A DNA stretch of 44,065 nt from Thiobacillus thioparus DSM 505 (GCF_000373385.1 NZ_KB891318.1:187-44251), one strand, 5' to 3'; shown: positions 9,426 to 21,095, counted from the first letter of the stretch. Translations and numbers: made by a program. The notes: generated by a model from the letters alone, not told the origin.

Positions 9426-9611
9426 ATGAGCGAGCAGAAGAAAATCAAGGTGACGCTGATCAAGAGCCTGATTGGCACCAAGGCGCCGCACCGCGCCTGT
9501 GTGCGAGGTCTGGGCCTGCGTCGGATGAACCATACCGTTGAAGTGCTGGATACGCCGGAAAACCGTGGGATGATTACCAAGGTTGCCTATCTGGTGAAGT
9601 GCGAGGCTTAA
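9426..9611 (+). CDS. rpmD: 50S ribosomal protein L30
   Basis: L30 is a small globular 50S protein. The product has 61 residues with [15 protein letters not shown] near the start and the [18 protein letters not shown] motif, as in short bacterial L30. The rplO ATG follows directly on its TAA stop, so the two are translated in tight succession. Confidence 0.97.
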   Translation: MSEQKKIKVTLIKSLIGTKAPHRACVRGLGLRRMNHTVEVLDTPENRGMITKVAYLVKCEA

Positions 9612-10046
9612 ATGGAACTGAATAACATTAAACCGGCAGACGGTGCCAAGAAAGACAAGCGCCGCGTGGGTCGTGGCATTGGATCGGGCTTGGGCAAGAC
9701 CGCGGGTCGTGGCCATAAAGGACAGAAATCCCGTGCAGGCGGTTTCCACAAGGTTGGCTTTGAAGGCGGTCAGATGCCGATGCATCGCCGTTTGCCGAAG
9801 CGCGGCTTCGTCTCGCTGACCAAGGCGGATACGGCTCGCGTACGCTTGTATGAACTGGCTGCAGTGGGCGTGGATGAGATTGATTTGCTGGTACTGAAGC
9901 AGGCGGGTATCGTCAGCGCCAGCGCCAAATCCGCCCGGATTTATCTGGCCGGCGAAATTGGCAAGGCGATCAAGCTGAACGGTATCGCGGTGACCAAAGG
10001 TGCGCGTGCTGCGATCGAAGCAGCCGGCGGCAGCGTCGCCGAATAA
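9612..10046 (+). CDS. rplO: 50S ribosomal protein L15
   Basis: L15 is a late-assembling 50S protein that touches many rRNA domains. The product has 144 residues, starting [20 protein letters not shown], with the glycine/arginine-rich [19 protein letters not shown] loop and [14 protein letters not shown], both diagnostic. It has no spacer from rpmD. Confidence 0.98.
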   Translation: MELNNIKPADGAKKDKRRVGRGIGSGLGKTAGRGHKGQKSRAGGFHKVGFEGGQMPMHRRLPKRGFVSLTKADTARVRLYELAAVGVDEIDLLVLKQAGIVSASAKSARIYLAGEIGKAIKLNGIAVTKGARAAIEAAGGSVAE

Positions 10047-10064
10047 GTCAGCGAGGACTCCGCT

Positions 10065-11378
10065 TTGGCCACGCCCAAAACCGGCTTGAACAAATACGGC
10101 GACCTCAAGCGTCGCTTGCTGTTTCTGCTTGGCGCCCTGATCGTTTACCGGATAGGCACCTTTATCCCGGTGCCGGGCATCGATCCGCTCGTGCTCGACC
10201 AGGTGTTCAAGTCGCAACAGGGCGGCATCCTGGGCATGTTCAACATGTTCTCGGGCGGTGCCTTGTCGCGTTTCAGCGTATTCGCGCTAGGGATCATGCC
10301 GTATATTTCGGCGTCGATTATCGTGCAAATGATGACCAGCGTGTCGCCTCAACTGGAGGCCCTGAAAAAAGAGGGTGAGGCCGGCCGTCGCAAGATTACC
10401 CAGTACACCCGCTACGGAACCTTGTTCCTGGCAGTGTTTCAGGCCTTGGGGATTGCCATTGCGCTGGAATCGCAAGCAGGCCTCGTGCTGGATCCGGGCT
10501 TGGCATTTCGCGCGATCACCGTAGTCACGCTGACCGCTGGCACGATGTTCCTGATGTGGCTGGGCGAACAGGTGACCGAACGAGGCCTGGGCAACGGCAT
10601 CTCGATCATCATTTTTGCAGGGATCGCCGCGGGTTTGCCGCACGCGATCGGCGGTACGCTGGAGCTGACGCGCACGGGTGCGTATTCGATCCCGCTCGTG
10701 CTGATGCTGTTTGTTGCCGTATTGCTGGTGACCGCGCTGGTTGTCTTTGTCGAGCGTGGCCAACGCAAGATTCTGGTCAACTATGCCAAACGCCAGGTTG
10801 GAAAAATGGTGGTGGGTGGCCAGAGCTCGCACTTGCCGCTGAAGCTGAATATGGCCGGAGTGATCCCGCCGATTTTTGCCTCCAGCATCATTCTGTTCCC
10901 GGCCACGCTGGCGGGATGGTTCGGGAGCGGTGAGAGCATGAGTTGGCTGAAGGACATCGGGGCAACCCTGTCGCCCGGCCAGCCGGTATACGTGCTGTTG
11001 TATGCAATCGCGATCATATTCTTCTGTTTTTTCTACACGGCCCTTGTGTTCAATTCCAAGGAAACCGCAGATAACCTGAAGAAGAGTGGCGCGTTTGTGC
11101 CGGGTATCCGCCCGGGTGAGCAGACAGCACGTTATATCGACAAGATACTGACCCGGCTGACGCTGGTGGGTGCGATTTACATCACCTTGGTGTGTTTGCT
11201 GCCCGAGTTTCTGATTTTGAAATGGAATGTTCCGTTCCACTTTGGCGGAACGTCCCTGCTGATTATTGTGGTGGTGACCATGGATTTCATGGCGCAGGTT
11301 CAGGCATATGTGATGTCGCACCAGTATGAAGGCTTACTTAAGAAGGCCAATTTCAAGAACAGCTTGGCGGGGCGCTGA
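10065..11378 (+). CDS. secY: Preprotein translocase subunit SecY
   Basis: SecY forms the protein-conducting channel of the Sec translocon in the inner membrane with SecE and SecG. The product has 437 residues with ten hydrophobic segments expected. The first membrane segment follows [20 protein letters not shown], then PVPGIDP, the plug region and [13 protein letters not shown], and later the cytoplasmic loop [19 protein letters not shown] chose a TTG start at 10065 with GAGGA seven bases upstream, since no ATG or GTG fits before the first conserved segment. Its stop overlaps the infA start (TGATG). Confidence 0.97.
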   Translation: MATPKTGLNKYGDLKRRLLFLLGALIVYRIGTFIPVPGIDPLVLDQVFKSQQGGILGMFNMFSGGALSRFSVFALGIMPYISASIIVQMMTSVSPQLEALKKEGEAGRRKITQYTRYGTLFLAVFQALGIAIALESQAGLVLDPGLAFRAITVVTLTAGTMFLMWLGEQVTERGLGNGISIIIFAGIAAGLPHAIGGTLELTRTGAYSIPLVLMLFVAVLLVTALVVFVERGQRKILVNYAKRQVGKMVVGGQSSHLPLKLNMAGVIPPIFASSIILFPATLAGWFGSGESMSWLKDIGATLSPGQPVYVLLYAIAIIFFCFFYTALVFNSKETADNLKKSGAFVPGIRPGEQTARYIDKILTRLTLVGAIYITLVCLLPEFLILKWNVPFHFGGTSLLIIVVVTMDFMAQVQAYVMSHQYEGLLKKANFKNSLAGR

Positions 11379-11596
11379 TGTCTAAGGAAGATGTCATTCA
11401 GATGCAGGGTGAAGTGATCGAGAACCTGCCGAACGCCACCTTTCGAGTCAAGCTGGAAAACGGTCATGTGTTGTTGGGTCATATCTCCGGGAAAATGCGC
11501 ATGCATTACATCCGCATTCTTCCGGGCGACAAGGTGACGGTGGAATTGACGCCGTACGATTTGACCAAGGGCCGGATTGTTTTCCGGGCCAAATGA
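11378..11596 (+). CDS. infA: Translation initiation factor IF-1
   Basis: IF-1 occupies the ribosomal A site during initiation. The product has 72 residues, an S1/OB fold throughout: [20 protein letters not shown], then [20 protein letters not shown] and the C-terminal [11 protein letters not shown]. It lies between secY and rpmJ, the usual betaproteobacterial place, unlike E. coli where infA is elsewhere. Translation overlaps the secY stop. Confidence 0.98.
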   Translation: MSKEDVIQMQGEVIENLPNATFRVKLENGHVLLGHISGKMRMHYIRILPGDKVTVELTPYDLTKGRIVFRAK

Positions 11597-11603
11597 TTTT
11601 TAG

Positions 11604-11620
11604 CCGGCAGTCTCTGCCGG
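11604..11620 (+). promoter_or_regulatory. Hairpin between infA and rpmJ
   Basis: A perfect 7-bp inverted repeat CCGGCAG/CTGCCGG with a TCT loop lies 8 bases after the infA stop and 20 bases before the rpmJ start. No T-run follows, so it is not an intrinsic terminator. It could stabilise or process the mRNA between the two genes. Confidence 0.4.
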
Positions 11621-11639
11621 TGGATGAATGGAGAAAACC

Positions 11640-11753
11640 ATGAGAGTGCAGGCTTCAGTCAAGAAAATGTGCCGTAAATGCAAGGTTGTGCGCCGCAAAG
11701 GCGTTGTGCGCGTGATCTGTGACGATCCGCGCCACAAGCAGCGCCAGGGCTAA
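11640..11753 (+). CDS. rpmJ: 50S ribosomal protein L36 (zinc form)
   Basis: L36 is the smallest 50S protein and binds 23S rRNA. The product has 37 residues: [20 protein letters not shown], then [17 protein letters not shown]. The zinc ligands Cys11, Cys14, Cys27 and His32 are all present, so this is the zinc-binding form. TGGAG lies upstream. It follows infA after a short hairpin and closes the spc-type cluster before the rpsM promoter. Confidence 0.96.
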   Translation: MRVQASVKKMCRKCKVVRRKGVVRVICDDPRHKQRQG

Positions 11754-11773
11754 ACTGGCGAGTTTGTATTCGA

Positions 11774-11805
11774 GTCAACCCAAAGATTGGTTGACGTGTT
11801 ATAAT
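11774..11805 (+). promoter_or_regulatory. Extended -10 promoter for rpsM-rplQ, with upstream inverted repeat
   Basis: TGTTATAAT at 11797-11805 is a perfect extended -10 element. No good -35 hexamer lies 16-18 bases upstream. That region is instead taken by a perfect 7-bp inverted repeat GTCAACC (11774-11780) and GGTTGAC (11789-11795), which could be an operator or the end of a hairpin. Transcription would start near 11812, leaving only about 22 bases before rpsM. Confidence 0.6.
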
Positions 11806-11833
11806 TTTTTGTTTTGCGTTCGGAGCTCTGCGA

Positions 11834-12190
11834 ATGGCTCGTATTGCTGGGGTTAATATCCCGAATCATCAACACGCGGTTATTGCGTTGACCGCCATTT
11901 ACGGCATCGGTCGGACCACGTCCGGCAAGATTTGCGACGCGACGGGTGTTGCCCGTACGTCCAAAATCAAGGACCTGTCCGAAGCCGAAATGGAGCGCTT
12001 GCGTGAGGGCGTGGCCAAGTTCACGGTCGAGGGCGATCTGCGCCGTGAAATTACCATGAACATCAAGCGATTGATGGATCTTGGCTGCTACCGCGGCTTC
12101 CGTCATCGCAAGGGCCTGCCGGTTCGCGGTCAGCGCACCCGTACCAATGCACGTACCCGCAAGGGCCCGCGCAAGGCCATCAAAAAGTAA
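11834..12190 (+). CDS. rpsM: 30S ribosomal protein S13
   Basis: S13 lies in the 30S head and bridges to the 50S subunit and P-site tRNA. The product has 118 residues, starting [20 protein letters not shown], with [12 protein letters not shown] (helix-turn-helix-like) and the C-terminal [20 protein letters not shown] lies ten bases upstream. It opens the alpha cluster behind an extended -10 promoter. Confidence 0.98.
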   Translation: MARIAGVNIPNHQHAVIALTAIYGIGRTTSGKICDATGVARTSKIKDLSEAEMERLREGVAKFTVEGDLRREITMNIKRLMDLGCYRGFRHRKGLPVRGQRTRTNARTRKGPRKAIKK

Positions 12191-12199
12191 AGGTTAATC

Positions 12200-12592
12200 A
12201 TGGCTACTAAAACAGCAGCGCGTGTACGCAAAAAGGTCAAGAAGAATGTCGCGGAAGGTATTGCGCATATTCACGCCTCGTTCAACAACACCATCGTGAC
12301 CATCACCGACCGCCAGGGCAATGCCTTGTCGTGGGCGACGGCTGGCGGTGCGGGCTTCAAGGGGTCGCGCAAATCGACACCGTTCGCGGCGCAGGTTGCG
12401 GCCGAGAATGCCGGCAAGATGGCACAGGAATATGGCGTCAAGAACCTGGAAGTGCGGATCAAGGGCCCCGGCCCTGGTCGCGAGTCCACCGTGCGTGCGT
12501 TGAATGCGCTGGGTTTCAAGATCGTCGCGATCTCGGACGTGACCCCGATTCCGCATAACGGTTGCCGTCCCTCCAAAAAGCGTCGTATCTAA
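12200..12592 (+). CDS. rpsK: 30S ribosomal protein S11
   Basis: S11 is a platform protein near the mRNA exit and E site. The product has 130 residues with [36 protein letters not shown] and the C-terminal [18 protein letters not shown], all diagnostic. AAAGG lies upstream. It follows rpsM after 9 bases. Confidence 0.98.
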   Translation: MATKTAARVRKKVKKNVAEGIAHIHASFNNTIVTITDRQGNALSWATAGGAGFKGSRKSTPFAAQVAAENAGKMAQEYGVKNLEVRIKGPGPGRESTVRALNALGFKIVAISDVTPIPHNGCRPSKKRRI

Positions 12593-12607
12593 TTTCCAGG
12601 GAAAATC

Positions 12608-13237
12608 ATGGCTCGTAATCTTGATCCCAAATGCCGTCAGTGCCGTCGTGAGGGCGAAAAGCTCTTTCTGAAAGGCGAGAAGTGCTTTACCGACAAATGT
12701 GCGATTGAACGCCGCGCCTATGCACCTGGCCAGCATGGCCAGAAAAGCGGTGCGCGTCTGTCCGGTTATGGCGTGCAGCTGCGTGAAAAGCAAAAAATCC
12801 GCCGTATCTACGGCGTTCTCGAAGGTCAATTCCGCCTGACGTACAAACGGGCTGACAGCCGCAAGGGCGTCACCGGCGAAAACCTGCTGTCCATGCTCGA
12901 GTCGCGCCTGGATTCCGTGTGTTACCGCATGGGCTTCGGCGCGTCGCGTACCGAAGCACGTCAGGTGGTTCGTCACAACGGCATCACCGTGAACGGGCGC
13001 CGGGTCAACATCCCGTCGTACCAGGTTCGCGCCGGCGATGTGGTCGAGGTGGTGGACAAGGCGAAAGCCCAGCTGCGCATCAAGGCAGCCGCAGAAGCAA
13101 GTGCCGCGCGCGGTTATCCTGAATGGGTCGAGGTTGACGCCAAGGCGCTCAAGGGCACCTACAAGGCGGCGCCGCAACGTTCGGAACTGCCATCGACCAT
13201 CAACGAATCGCTGGTTGTCGAGTTGTACTCCAAATAA
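12608..13237 (+). CDS. rpsD: 30S ribosomal protein S4
   Basis: S4 is a primary assembly protein and part of the mRNA entry pore; in E. coli it represses the alpha operon. The product has 209 residues. The N-terminus carries a four-cysteine motif (Cys9, Cys12, Cys26, Cys31), so it is a zinc-type S4, followed by the S4 RNA-binding domain ([20 protein letters not shown]). The short leader before rpsM leaves little room for an E. coli-style S4-binding pseudoknot. Confidence 0.98.
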   Translation: MARNLDPKCRQCRREGEKLFLKGEKCFTDKCAIERRAYAPGQHGQKSGARLSGYGVQLREKQKIRRIYGVLEGQFRLTYKRADSRKGVTGENLLSMLESRLDSVCYRMGFGASRTEARQVVRHNGITVNGRRVNIPSYQVRAGDVVEVVDKAKAQLRIKAAAEASAARGYPEWVEVDAKALKGTYKAAPQRSELPSTINESLVVELYSK

Positions 13238-13266
13238 GCTGAGACGGTCTTAAGGAAACGCACTTT

Positions 13267-14247
13267 ATGCAAAGCGCTACGGAATTTCTCAAGCCGCGTA
13301 TTGTGGAGGTGGATCGCGCCTCCCCGCTGCACGCCAAGGTCATCATGGAACCCTTCGAGCGCGGTTACGGCCACACGCTCGGCAACGCGCTGCGTCGTAT
13401 CCTGTTGTCTTCCATGGTCGGTTATGCGCCCACTGAAGTGGCGATCAGCGGTGTCGTTCACGAATATTCGACCATTGATGGTGTACAGGAGGATGTCGTC
13501 GACATTCTGCTGAACCTCAAGGGTATCGCGTTCAAGATGCATGGCAAGGCCGAGGCTATCCTGAAGGTGTCCAAGTCTGGCGAAGGCGTTGTCACGGCGG
13601 GTGACATTGAGATTGGCCACGATATCGAGGTACTGAACCCCGATCACGTAATTGCCCACCTGACCAAGGGCGGCAAACTCGACATGGAAATCAAGATCGA
13701 GGCGGGCCGTGGCTATCAGCCGGCGACCGCGCGCAAGGTTTCGGAAGAAACCCGCGCCGTCGGCTCGATCCTGGTCGATGCCTCGTTCAGCCCGGTGCGC
13801 CGTGTGGCCTACTCGGTCGAAAGCGCCCGCGTCGAGCAACGTACCGACCTCGACCGTCTGGTGATCGACATCGAGACCAATGGTGTCGTCGAACCGGAAG
13901 AGGCTGTCCGTACTGCCGCGCGCATCCTGGTGAACCAGCTGTCCGTTTTTGCCGATCTGGAAGGCACGCCGGCCGAATCCGAGTCGCCGCGCTCGCCGCA
14001 GGTCGATCCGTTGCTGCTGCGTCCGGTTGATGATCTTGAGCTGACTGTGCGTTCGGCCAACTGTCTGAAAGCCGAAAACATCTATTTCATCGGCGATCTG
14101 ATCCAGCGTTCCGAGACCGAACTGCTGCGCACCCCTAACCTGGGCCGCAAGTCGCTGAACGAGATCAAGGATGTGTTGGCTTCCAAGGGTTTGTCCTTGG
14201 GCATGAAGCTTGAAAACTGGCCGCCCGCTGGGCTTGAACGCCCCTGA
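13267..14247 (+). CDS. rpoA: RNA polymerase alpha subunit
   Basis: The alpha subunit dimerises to nucleate RNA polymerase assembly and contacts UP elements and activators. The product has 326 residues. The N-terminal domain (about 1-235) includes [19 protein letters not shown] linker rich in Glu, Ser and Pro follows, then the C-terminal domain (about 250-326) with the helix-hairpin-helix region [27 protein letters not shown] precedes the ATG. It lies between rpsD and rplQ as in other proteobacteria. Confidence 0.98.
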   Translation: MQSATEFLKPRIVEVDRASPLHAKVIMEPFERGYGHTLGNALRRILLSSMVGYAPTEVAISGVVHEYSTIDGVQEDVVDILLNLKGIAFKMHGKAEAILKVSKSGEGVVTAGDIEIGHDIEVLNPDHVIAHLTKGGKLDMEIKIEAGRGYQPATARKVSEETRAVGSILVDASFSPVRRVAYSVESARVEQRTDLDRLVIDIETNGVVEPEEAVRTAARILVNQLSVFADLEGTPAESESPRSPQVDPLLLRPVDDLELTVRSANCLKAENIYFIGDLIQRSETELLRTPNLGRKSLNEIKDVLASKGLSLGMKLENWPPAGLERP

Positions 14248-14330
14248 TTTACTGAATCGAAATCAAAATAAAGTGCGGGTCGCCGTGGCGGGTGGCCTAG
14301 CCCAAGAATACTGTCTGAAAGGAATAAGCC

Positions 14331-14720
14331 ATGCGTCATCGTCAATCCAACCGTAAACTGAACCGTACTACCAGCCATCGCTTGGCCATGTTCCGCAACA
14401 TGAGCGTGTCGCTGCTGAAGCACGAAGTCATCAAGACCACGCTGCCGAAAGCCAAGGAACTGCGCCGCTTTGTCGAGCCGCTGATCACGCTGGGCAAAGA
14501 GCCCAGCCTGTCGAATCACCGCCTGGCGTTCGATCGCCTGCGCGACCGCGACATGGTCGTCAAGTTGTTCGGCGAACTGGGCCCGCGTTACAAGACGCGT
14601 CCTGGCGGTTATCTGCGCATTCTTAAATATGGCTTCCGAAATGGCGATAACGCGCCGATGGCACTGGTCGAACTGGTCGATCGCCCCGACACCGATACGG
14701 TGGCGGTTGACGTCGAGTAA
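14331..14720 (+). CDS. rplQ: 50S ribosomal protein L17
   Basis: L17 lies near the tunnel exit on the 50S subunit. The product has 129 residues, starting [20 protein letters not shown], with [19 protein letters not shown] and the [10 protein letters not shown] segment. AAAGGAA lies upstream. It is the last gene of the cluster and is followed 22 bases later by a strong terminator. The 83 bases between rpoA and rplQ show no promoter I can support. Confidence 0.98.
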   Translation: MRHRQSNRKLNRTTSHRLAMFRNMSVSLLKHEVIKTTLPKAKELRRFVEPLITLGKEPSLSNHRLAFDRLRDRDMVVKLFGELGPRYKTRPGGYLRILKYGFRNGDNAPMALVELVDRPDTDTVAVDVE

Positions 14721-14742
14721 GGCGTCGTCGATATCTCGATAT

Positions 14743-14769
14743 AAAAAGCCGGGACAGCCCGGCTTTTTT
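14743..14769 (+). terminator. Intrinsic terminator after rplQ
   Basis: A 7-bp stem AGCCGGG/CCCGGCT with a four-base loop is flanked by A5 on the left and T6 on the right (14764-14769). It is symmetrical enough to act on both strands. It ends the ribosomal superoperon and would also stop transcription from a possible small minus-strand gene whose stop codon touches the T-run. Confidence 0.9.
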
Positions 14770-14846
14770 CATGCCTGGAGCGCCTGCAATAGATTGGAGG
14801 CGGGATCTTCCGAGTAGGCTTGCCGCCAGTTCGGTTCGTCAAGCAT
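14769..14846 (-). CDS. Possible small protein of 25 residues, convergent with rplQ
   Basis: An ATG at 14846 on the minus strand opens a 25-codon frame, MLDEPNWRQAYSEDPASNLL then QALQA, ending at a TGA at the edge of the rplQ terminator. A purine-rich AGGAAGGGGAAG lies a few bases upstream, which is a good ribosome-binding site, and a terminator stands immediately downstream. Against this, a plus-strand frame of similar length also exists here, no promoter is clear, and only 32 bases separate it from the start of the next gene on the other strand. I do not recognise the sequence. Confidence 0.3.
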   Translation of the reverse strand: MLDEPNWRQAYSEDPASNLLQALQA

Positions 14847-14878
14847 AGTCTTCCCCTTCCTATCGAATTGGAAAGCAC

Positions 14879-15607
14879 ATGATCGTTCTCTTCACCGATT
14901 TTGGAACCCGGGATCCGTACGTGGGGCAGGTCAAGGCGCGTCTGGCCGAACATGCGGCCACCCAGCAGGTGGTGGATCTGCTGCATGAAGCGCCTGACTT
15001 CAATCCCCATGCGGGCGCTCATCTGCTTGCCGCGTTCGCGAGTGTTTTTCCGCCGGGATGCACGTTCCTCGCGGTGGTGGATCCGGGGGTGGGCACGCCG
15101 CGCCATGCCGTGGTGGTACTGGCGGGCGGGCGCTGGTTTGTCGGACCTGACAATGGACTGTTGTCCGTCATCGCTGCACGTCACGCCGATGCCCGGTTGT
15201 GGCGCATTATCTGGAAACCCGAGGGTGTGTCCCCGACCTTTCATGGGCGCGACCTGTTTGCGCCGATCGCTGCCGACATTGCGCGCGGCGACTTCCCGGC
15301 CGATAGACTGGCACTGATCGATGCGCTCGACGTTGAATTCGACGCAGGGGATCTGGCGCGTGTCATCTACATCGATCATTACGGCAACGCCTGGACCGGC
15401 GTGCGCGGGGTGCCGCAGAACGCGCATGTCAGCGTAGCAGGTGAACGGTTCCAGCACGGCGAGAGTTTCGGGCTGGTCGGTAAAGGCGAAGGATTCTGGT
15501 TCATCAATAGCGTGGGGTTGCTCGAACTGGCAGTCAATCGCGGAAGTGCCGCCACGACGTATGGTTTGGCGGTCGGCGACCCGATCCAGGTGCAACGCCT
15601 GAACTGA
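14879..15607 (+). CDS. SAM hydroxide adenosyltransferase (DUF62 family)
   Basis: This family uses activated water to split S-adenosylmethionine into adenosine and methionine, and is related to fluorinase and chlorinase. The product has 242 residues. It starts MIVLFTDFGTRDPYVGQVKA and shows the catalytic Asp68 and Arg75 within VVDPGVGTPRH and His122 within FHGRD, the Asp-Arg-His set of the hydrolase type rather than the halogenases. The C-terminal beta-barrel domain includes IDHYGNAWTGV. The ribosome-binding site is weak (GGAAAG). It is alone on its strand and convergent with glycerate kinase 18 bases away. The cellular purpose of the family is unclear. Confidence 0.88.
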   Translation: MIVLFTDFGTRDPYVGQVKARLAEHAATQQVVDLLHEAPDFNPHAGAHLLAAFASVFPPGCTFLAVVDPGVGTPRHAVVVLAGGRWFVGPDNGLLSVIAARHADARLWRIIWKPEGVSPTFHGRDLFAPIAADIARGDFPADRLALIDALDVEFDAGDLARVIYIDHYGNAWTGVRGVPQNAHVSVAGERFQHGESFGLVGKGEGFWFINSVGLLELAVNRGSAATTYGLAVGDPIQVQRLN

Positions 15608-15625
15608 ATCGTGTTTTACATGCCG

Positions 15626-16891
15626 TCAATCCAGACCAATCACGAGCGCACGGTAATCGTTGACATTGGTGCGGGTGGGGCCGGTGACGACAAGATCGCC
15701 CAAGGCGGAAAAGAAACCGTGACTGTCGTGCGCGGCGAGTCGTCCCGCAGCATCGAGTTCCTGCGCGCGTGCGCGTGCCAGGGTGTCCGGCGTGAGCAGG
15801 GCGCCCGCATTGTCTTCGCTGCCATCGATTCCGTCCGTATCGCAGGCGATCGCCCAGGCAGGTGTCTCGCTCAGAGCGAGCGCCAGGGCCAGCAGATATT
15901 CGCTATTGCGGCCGCCCCGACCGTGCCAGGGCTGCAGGGCAACGGTGGTTTCACCGCCAGAGATGAGGGCGAGCGCCTGTCGGCGTGTCAGCGCATGCAC
16001 CAGCGCGGCGTGTTGACGTGCCACGCTTTGTGCGTCGCCCCCGACCTTGTCCGAAAGCAGTAAAGCGGGGACCCCGTGCTGTTCGAAATATCGGACTGCC
16101 GCCATCAGGCTGTCGTGCGCGCTTGCGATCACACGGTTTTCCATTCTGGCGAAGCAGGGAGCCCCCGGTTTGGGCGTATCCGGTAAGTGGCCTGCGGCAC
16201 AGGCTTCAAGATGGTGCAGGACGCCTTCCGGCGGGGTGATCCGCAACCGCTGCAATTGTTCGAGGGCATCGACGCAGGAGCTGGCGTCGGGTGCGCAGGG
16301 GCCGGAAGCGATGGAACCTGGGTCGTCGCCAACGACATCGGAAATGATCAGGGCCAGTCCGTGGGCAGCCTGGGCTGCTTGCGCCAACTGGCCGCCCGAC
16401 AGGCGGGTGAGATGCTTGCGCACGGTGTTGATGTCGTGGATGCTTGCGCCGGCATGTAGAAGGGCCTTGGTCACCTGGCGCAATTCCTTCAGGGTCACGC
16501 CTTCGACTGGCGCGGCGAGCAGACTGGAACCCCCGCCGGAAATCAGGGCCAGCAGGAGGTCGTCCGGCCCCAGTTGACGACTCAAGTCCAGCATGCGCAG
16601 GGCGGTCGCTTCGCCGCGTCCGTCGGGCAGCGGATGACTGGCTTCGACGACCTCGATGCGGCGGGTAGGCAGACCGTGCAGATAACGTGTGACGACCAGT
16701 CCGGACAGCGGCGCGTCAGCGGGCCAGTGGGCCTCGACGGCAGCCGCCATGCTGGCAGCGGCTTTGCCGCCACCGACCACCAGCGTCCGGCCGCGCGGTG
16801 GCAAAGGCAGATGCGATGGCAGGATGTGTCCGGGGTCGGCTGCGGCGACCGCGGCCTGAAACGAGCCCAGCAGCAGCGAGCGAGGATCCAT
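15626..16891 (-). CDS. ttuD: Glycerate 2-kinase (MOFRL family, TtuD/GckA type)
   Basis: It phosphorylates D-glycerate to 2-phosphoglycerate; relatives were first named hydroxypyruvate reductase TtuD. The product has 421 residues. The N-terminal DUF4147 domain includes LVVGGGKAAASMAAAVEAHW and ISGGGSSLLAAPVEG. The C-terminal MOFRL domain holds LISGGETTV, GRGGRNSEYLLALAL and CDTDGIDGSEDNAGA. A possible -10 TACAAT (minus strand, 16924-16919) lies 27 bases before the start. It fits glycolate/glycerate salvage, but no pathway partners are adjacent. Naming as ttuD versus gckA is by family. Confidence 0.9.
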   Translation of the reverse strand: MDPRSLLLGSFQAAVAAADPGHILPSHLPLPPRGRTLVVGGGKAAASMAAAVEAHWPADAPLSGLVVTRYLHGLPTRRIEVVEASHPLPDGRGEATALRMLDLSRQLGPDDLLLALISGGGSSLLAAPVEGVTLKELRQVTKALLHAGASIHDINTVRKHLTRLSGGQLAQAAQAAHGLALIISDVVGDDPGSIASGPCAPDASSCVDALEQLQRLRITPPEGVLHHLEACAAGHLPDTPKPGAPCFARMENRVIASAHDSLMAAVRYFEQHGVPALLLSDKVGGDAQSVARQHAALVHALTRRQALALISGGETTVALQPWHGRGGRNSEYLLALALALSETPAWAIACDTDGIDGSEDNAGALLTPDTLARARAQELDAAGRLAAHDSHGFFSALGDLVVTGPTRTNVNDYRALVIGLD

Positions 16892-17010
16892 GTGGTGAAA
16901 TCGAAAAGACGAGACTGAATTGTAGGGGCTGCATTTTGAGATGAGGCCCGCCGGATTTCAAAGTAAAAACGGCAAGGATGTCCTGACCGTTGAATACCAG
17001 GGCGCCTGGA

Positions 17011-17313
17011 TTATTCCTTGGCTGCGTCCTTGGCCTTATCGGCCATTTCCTGTGCCTTGTCCGCGCCTGCAGATGCAGTATCGGCAGCACTCTGGGCGGC
17101 TGTGGCGGCTGCGTCTTTGGCTGACCCAGTCGCTGACGAGGCTGCCTCACCTGCGGCATCGGCCGCGGACTTGACCGCTTCCGTAGCCGAATCTGCTGCG
17201 GCGCCTGCAGCTTCCTTGGCCTGATCCATGGCCGGGGCGGCAGCTTCTTGCGCTTTTTGGCAGGCAGTTAGGGTAAGTGCGGCGAGAAGCGCGACGAGAA
17301 AGGTGGATCGCAT
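17011..17313 (-). CDS. Small alanine-rich lipoprotein
   Basis: The product has 100 residues. The N-terminus MRSTFLVALLAALTLTAC is a lipoprotein signal peptide with lipobox LTAC, so Cys18 would be lipidated. The mature part is low in complexity and dominated by Ala, Lys, Asp, Glu and Ser in a repeating pattern (AADAAGEAASSA-like units), which would form a long amphipathic helix or coiled coil. The frame is open further upstream, but the signal peptide and the GGGAGA site set the start at 17313. A perfect dyad TGCAGAA/TTCTGCA lies 30 bases upstream. No catalytic domain is visible. Function unknown; structural or stress-related envelope roles are guesses. Confidence 0.8.
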   Translation of the reverse strand: MRSTFLVALLAALTLTACQKAQEAAAPAMDQAKEAAGAAADSATEAVKSAADAAGEAASSATGSAKDAAATAAQSAADTASAGADKAQEMADKAKDAAKE

Positions 17314-17342
17314 GAGAAGTCTCCCTGGAGTGCGTGGAAAAA

Positions 17343-17362
17343 TGCAGAATTTATTTTCTGCA
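17343..17362. promoter_or_regulatory. Inverted repeat upstream of the lipoprotein gene
   Basis: TGCAGAA (17343-17349) and TTCTGCA (17356-17362) form a perfect 7-bp dyad around an AT-only six-base centre, about 30 bases before the minus-strand lipoprotein start. On the minus strand TTGCAC precedes it, but the -10 is poor. It may be an operator or part of a promoter. Confidence 0.4.
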
Positions 17363-17437
17363 AATCTGTTTCTAGTGCAAATAGGCTGACGAAACAAGCT
17401 TGGGTGCCGGTATGTGGTCTGCTTTACGATTTCCCCT

Positions 17438-18172
17438 TCAGAACGACTCGTCGTCGCGCAGGTAGCGCCATTGTCCAGGCGGAAGCTCCCCCAGCCGTAT
17501 CCGGCCAATGCGCACCCGCTTGAGCCCGACGACTTTCAAGCCGACCAGTTCGCACATGCGGCGAATCTGGCGTTTGCGGCCCTCCTTCAGGATAAAGCGC
17601 AACTGGTCGGCATTCTGCCAACTGACTTTGGCCGGGCGTAATTGACGGCCGTCGAGCGACAGACCGTGGTTCAGTTGCGCGAGCCCCATGTCATCCAGAT
17701 GCCCTGACACCCGAACGAGGTACTCCTTCTCGATCCCGGAATCCTCGCCGATCAGCTGTCTGGCGATGCGTCCATCCTGCGTGAGCACCAGCAGGCCGGT
17801 GGAATCGATATCGAGCCGACCGGCAGGCGCCAGGCCTTTCAGGTGTGTCGGGTGGAATGCCTGTGAGGCGCGCCCGTCTTGCCACTGCGTGTCCGGTCGG
17901 ATCAGGGTTACGGCAGGCTGGTAGCCTGGCTCGGGCTGGCCCGACACGTAGCCGACGGGCTTGTGCAACAGAATAGTGACGCGTTGCTGCTGTTGCGCTT
18001 GGGCGGCATTGTCGAGTCGTATCGCGCAATCCGGGTCGACCTTGGTACCGAGTTCGCTGACCCGCTTGCCGTCGACGAACACCAAACCGCGCTCGATGTA
18101 GCTGTCGGCTTCGCGGCGCGAACACAGCCCGCGCTCGGACATCAGTTTGGACAGGCGGACTGGTTCGGCCAT
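17438..18172 (-). CDS. rRNA pseudouridine synthase, RluF-like (RsuA/RluB/E/F family)
   Basis: It isomerises a uridine in rRNA. The product has 244 residues: an S4 RNA-binding domain at about 5-50 ([20 protein letters not shown]), then the catalytic domain with HKPVGYVSG, the [17 protein letters not shown] motif whose Asp121 is the catalytic residue, and the [12 protein letters not shown] motif. The [16 protein letters not shown] stretch and the WRYLRDDE end resemble E. coli RluF, which modifies 23S U2604, but the long basic tail of E. coli RluF is absent. The exact target cannot be read from sequence. It begins 1 base after the uvrA stop, so it is probably cotranscribed with uvrA. Confidence 0.88.
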   Translation of the reverse strand: MAEPVRLSKLMSERGLCSRREADSYIERGLVFVDGKRVSELGTKVDPDCAIRLDNAAQAQQQQRVTILLHKPVGYVSGQPEPGYQPAVTLIRPDTQWQDGRASQAFHPTHLKGLAPAGRLDIDSTGLLVLTQDGRIARQLIGEDSGIEKEYLVRVSGHLDDMGLAQLNHGLSLDGRQLRPAKVSWQNADQLRFILKEGRKRQIRRMCELVGLKVVGLKRVRIGRIRLGELPPGQWRYLRDDESF

Positions 18173-18173
18173 C

Positions 18174-20996
<2,823 letters not shown>

Positions 20997-21095
20997 GAGT
21001 CAGGGTGCGTGAGGCGTAATTCGCAACCTGCTAATATAACGGACTTCACGAATTAGCCGAATCCCGACGTGGCTCAAATCGACCTTTCTGAAAGC

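Noticed and set aside
8553..10217. A 554-codon minus-strand frame across rplR-rpsE-rpmD-rplO.
   Set aside because: It lies wholly antisense to four well-conserved ribosomal genes, and has no recognisable domain or start signal.
16997..17009. CCAGG/CCTGG stem after the lipoprotein gene, as a terminator.
   Set aside because: Only five pairs and no T-run on the minus strand.
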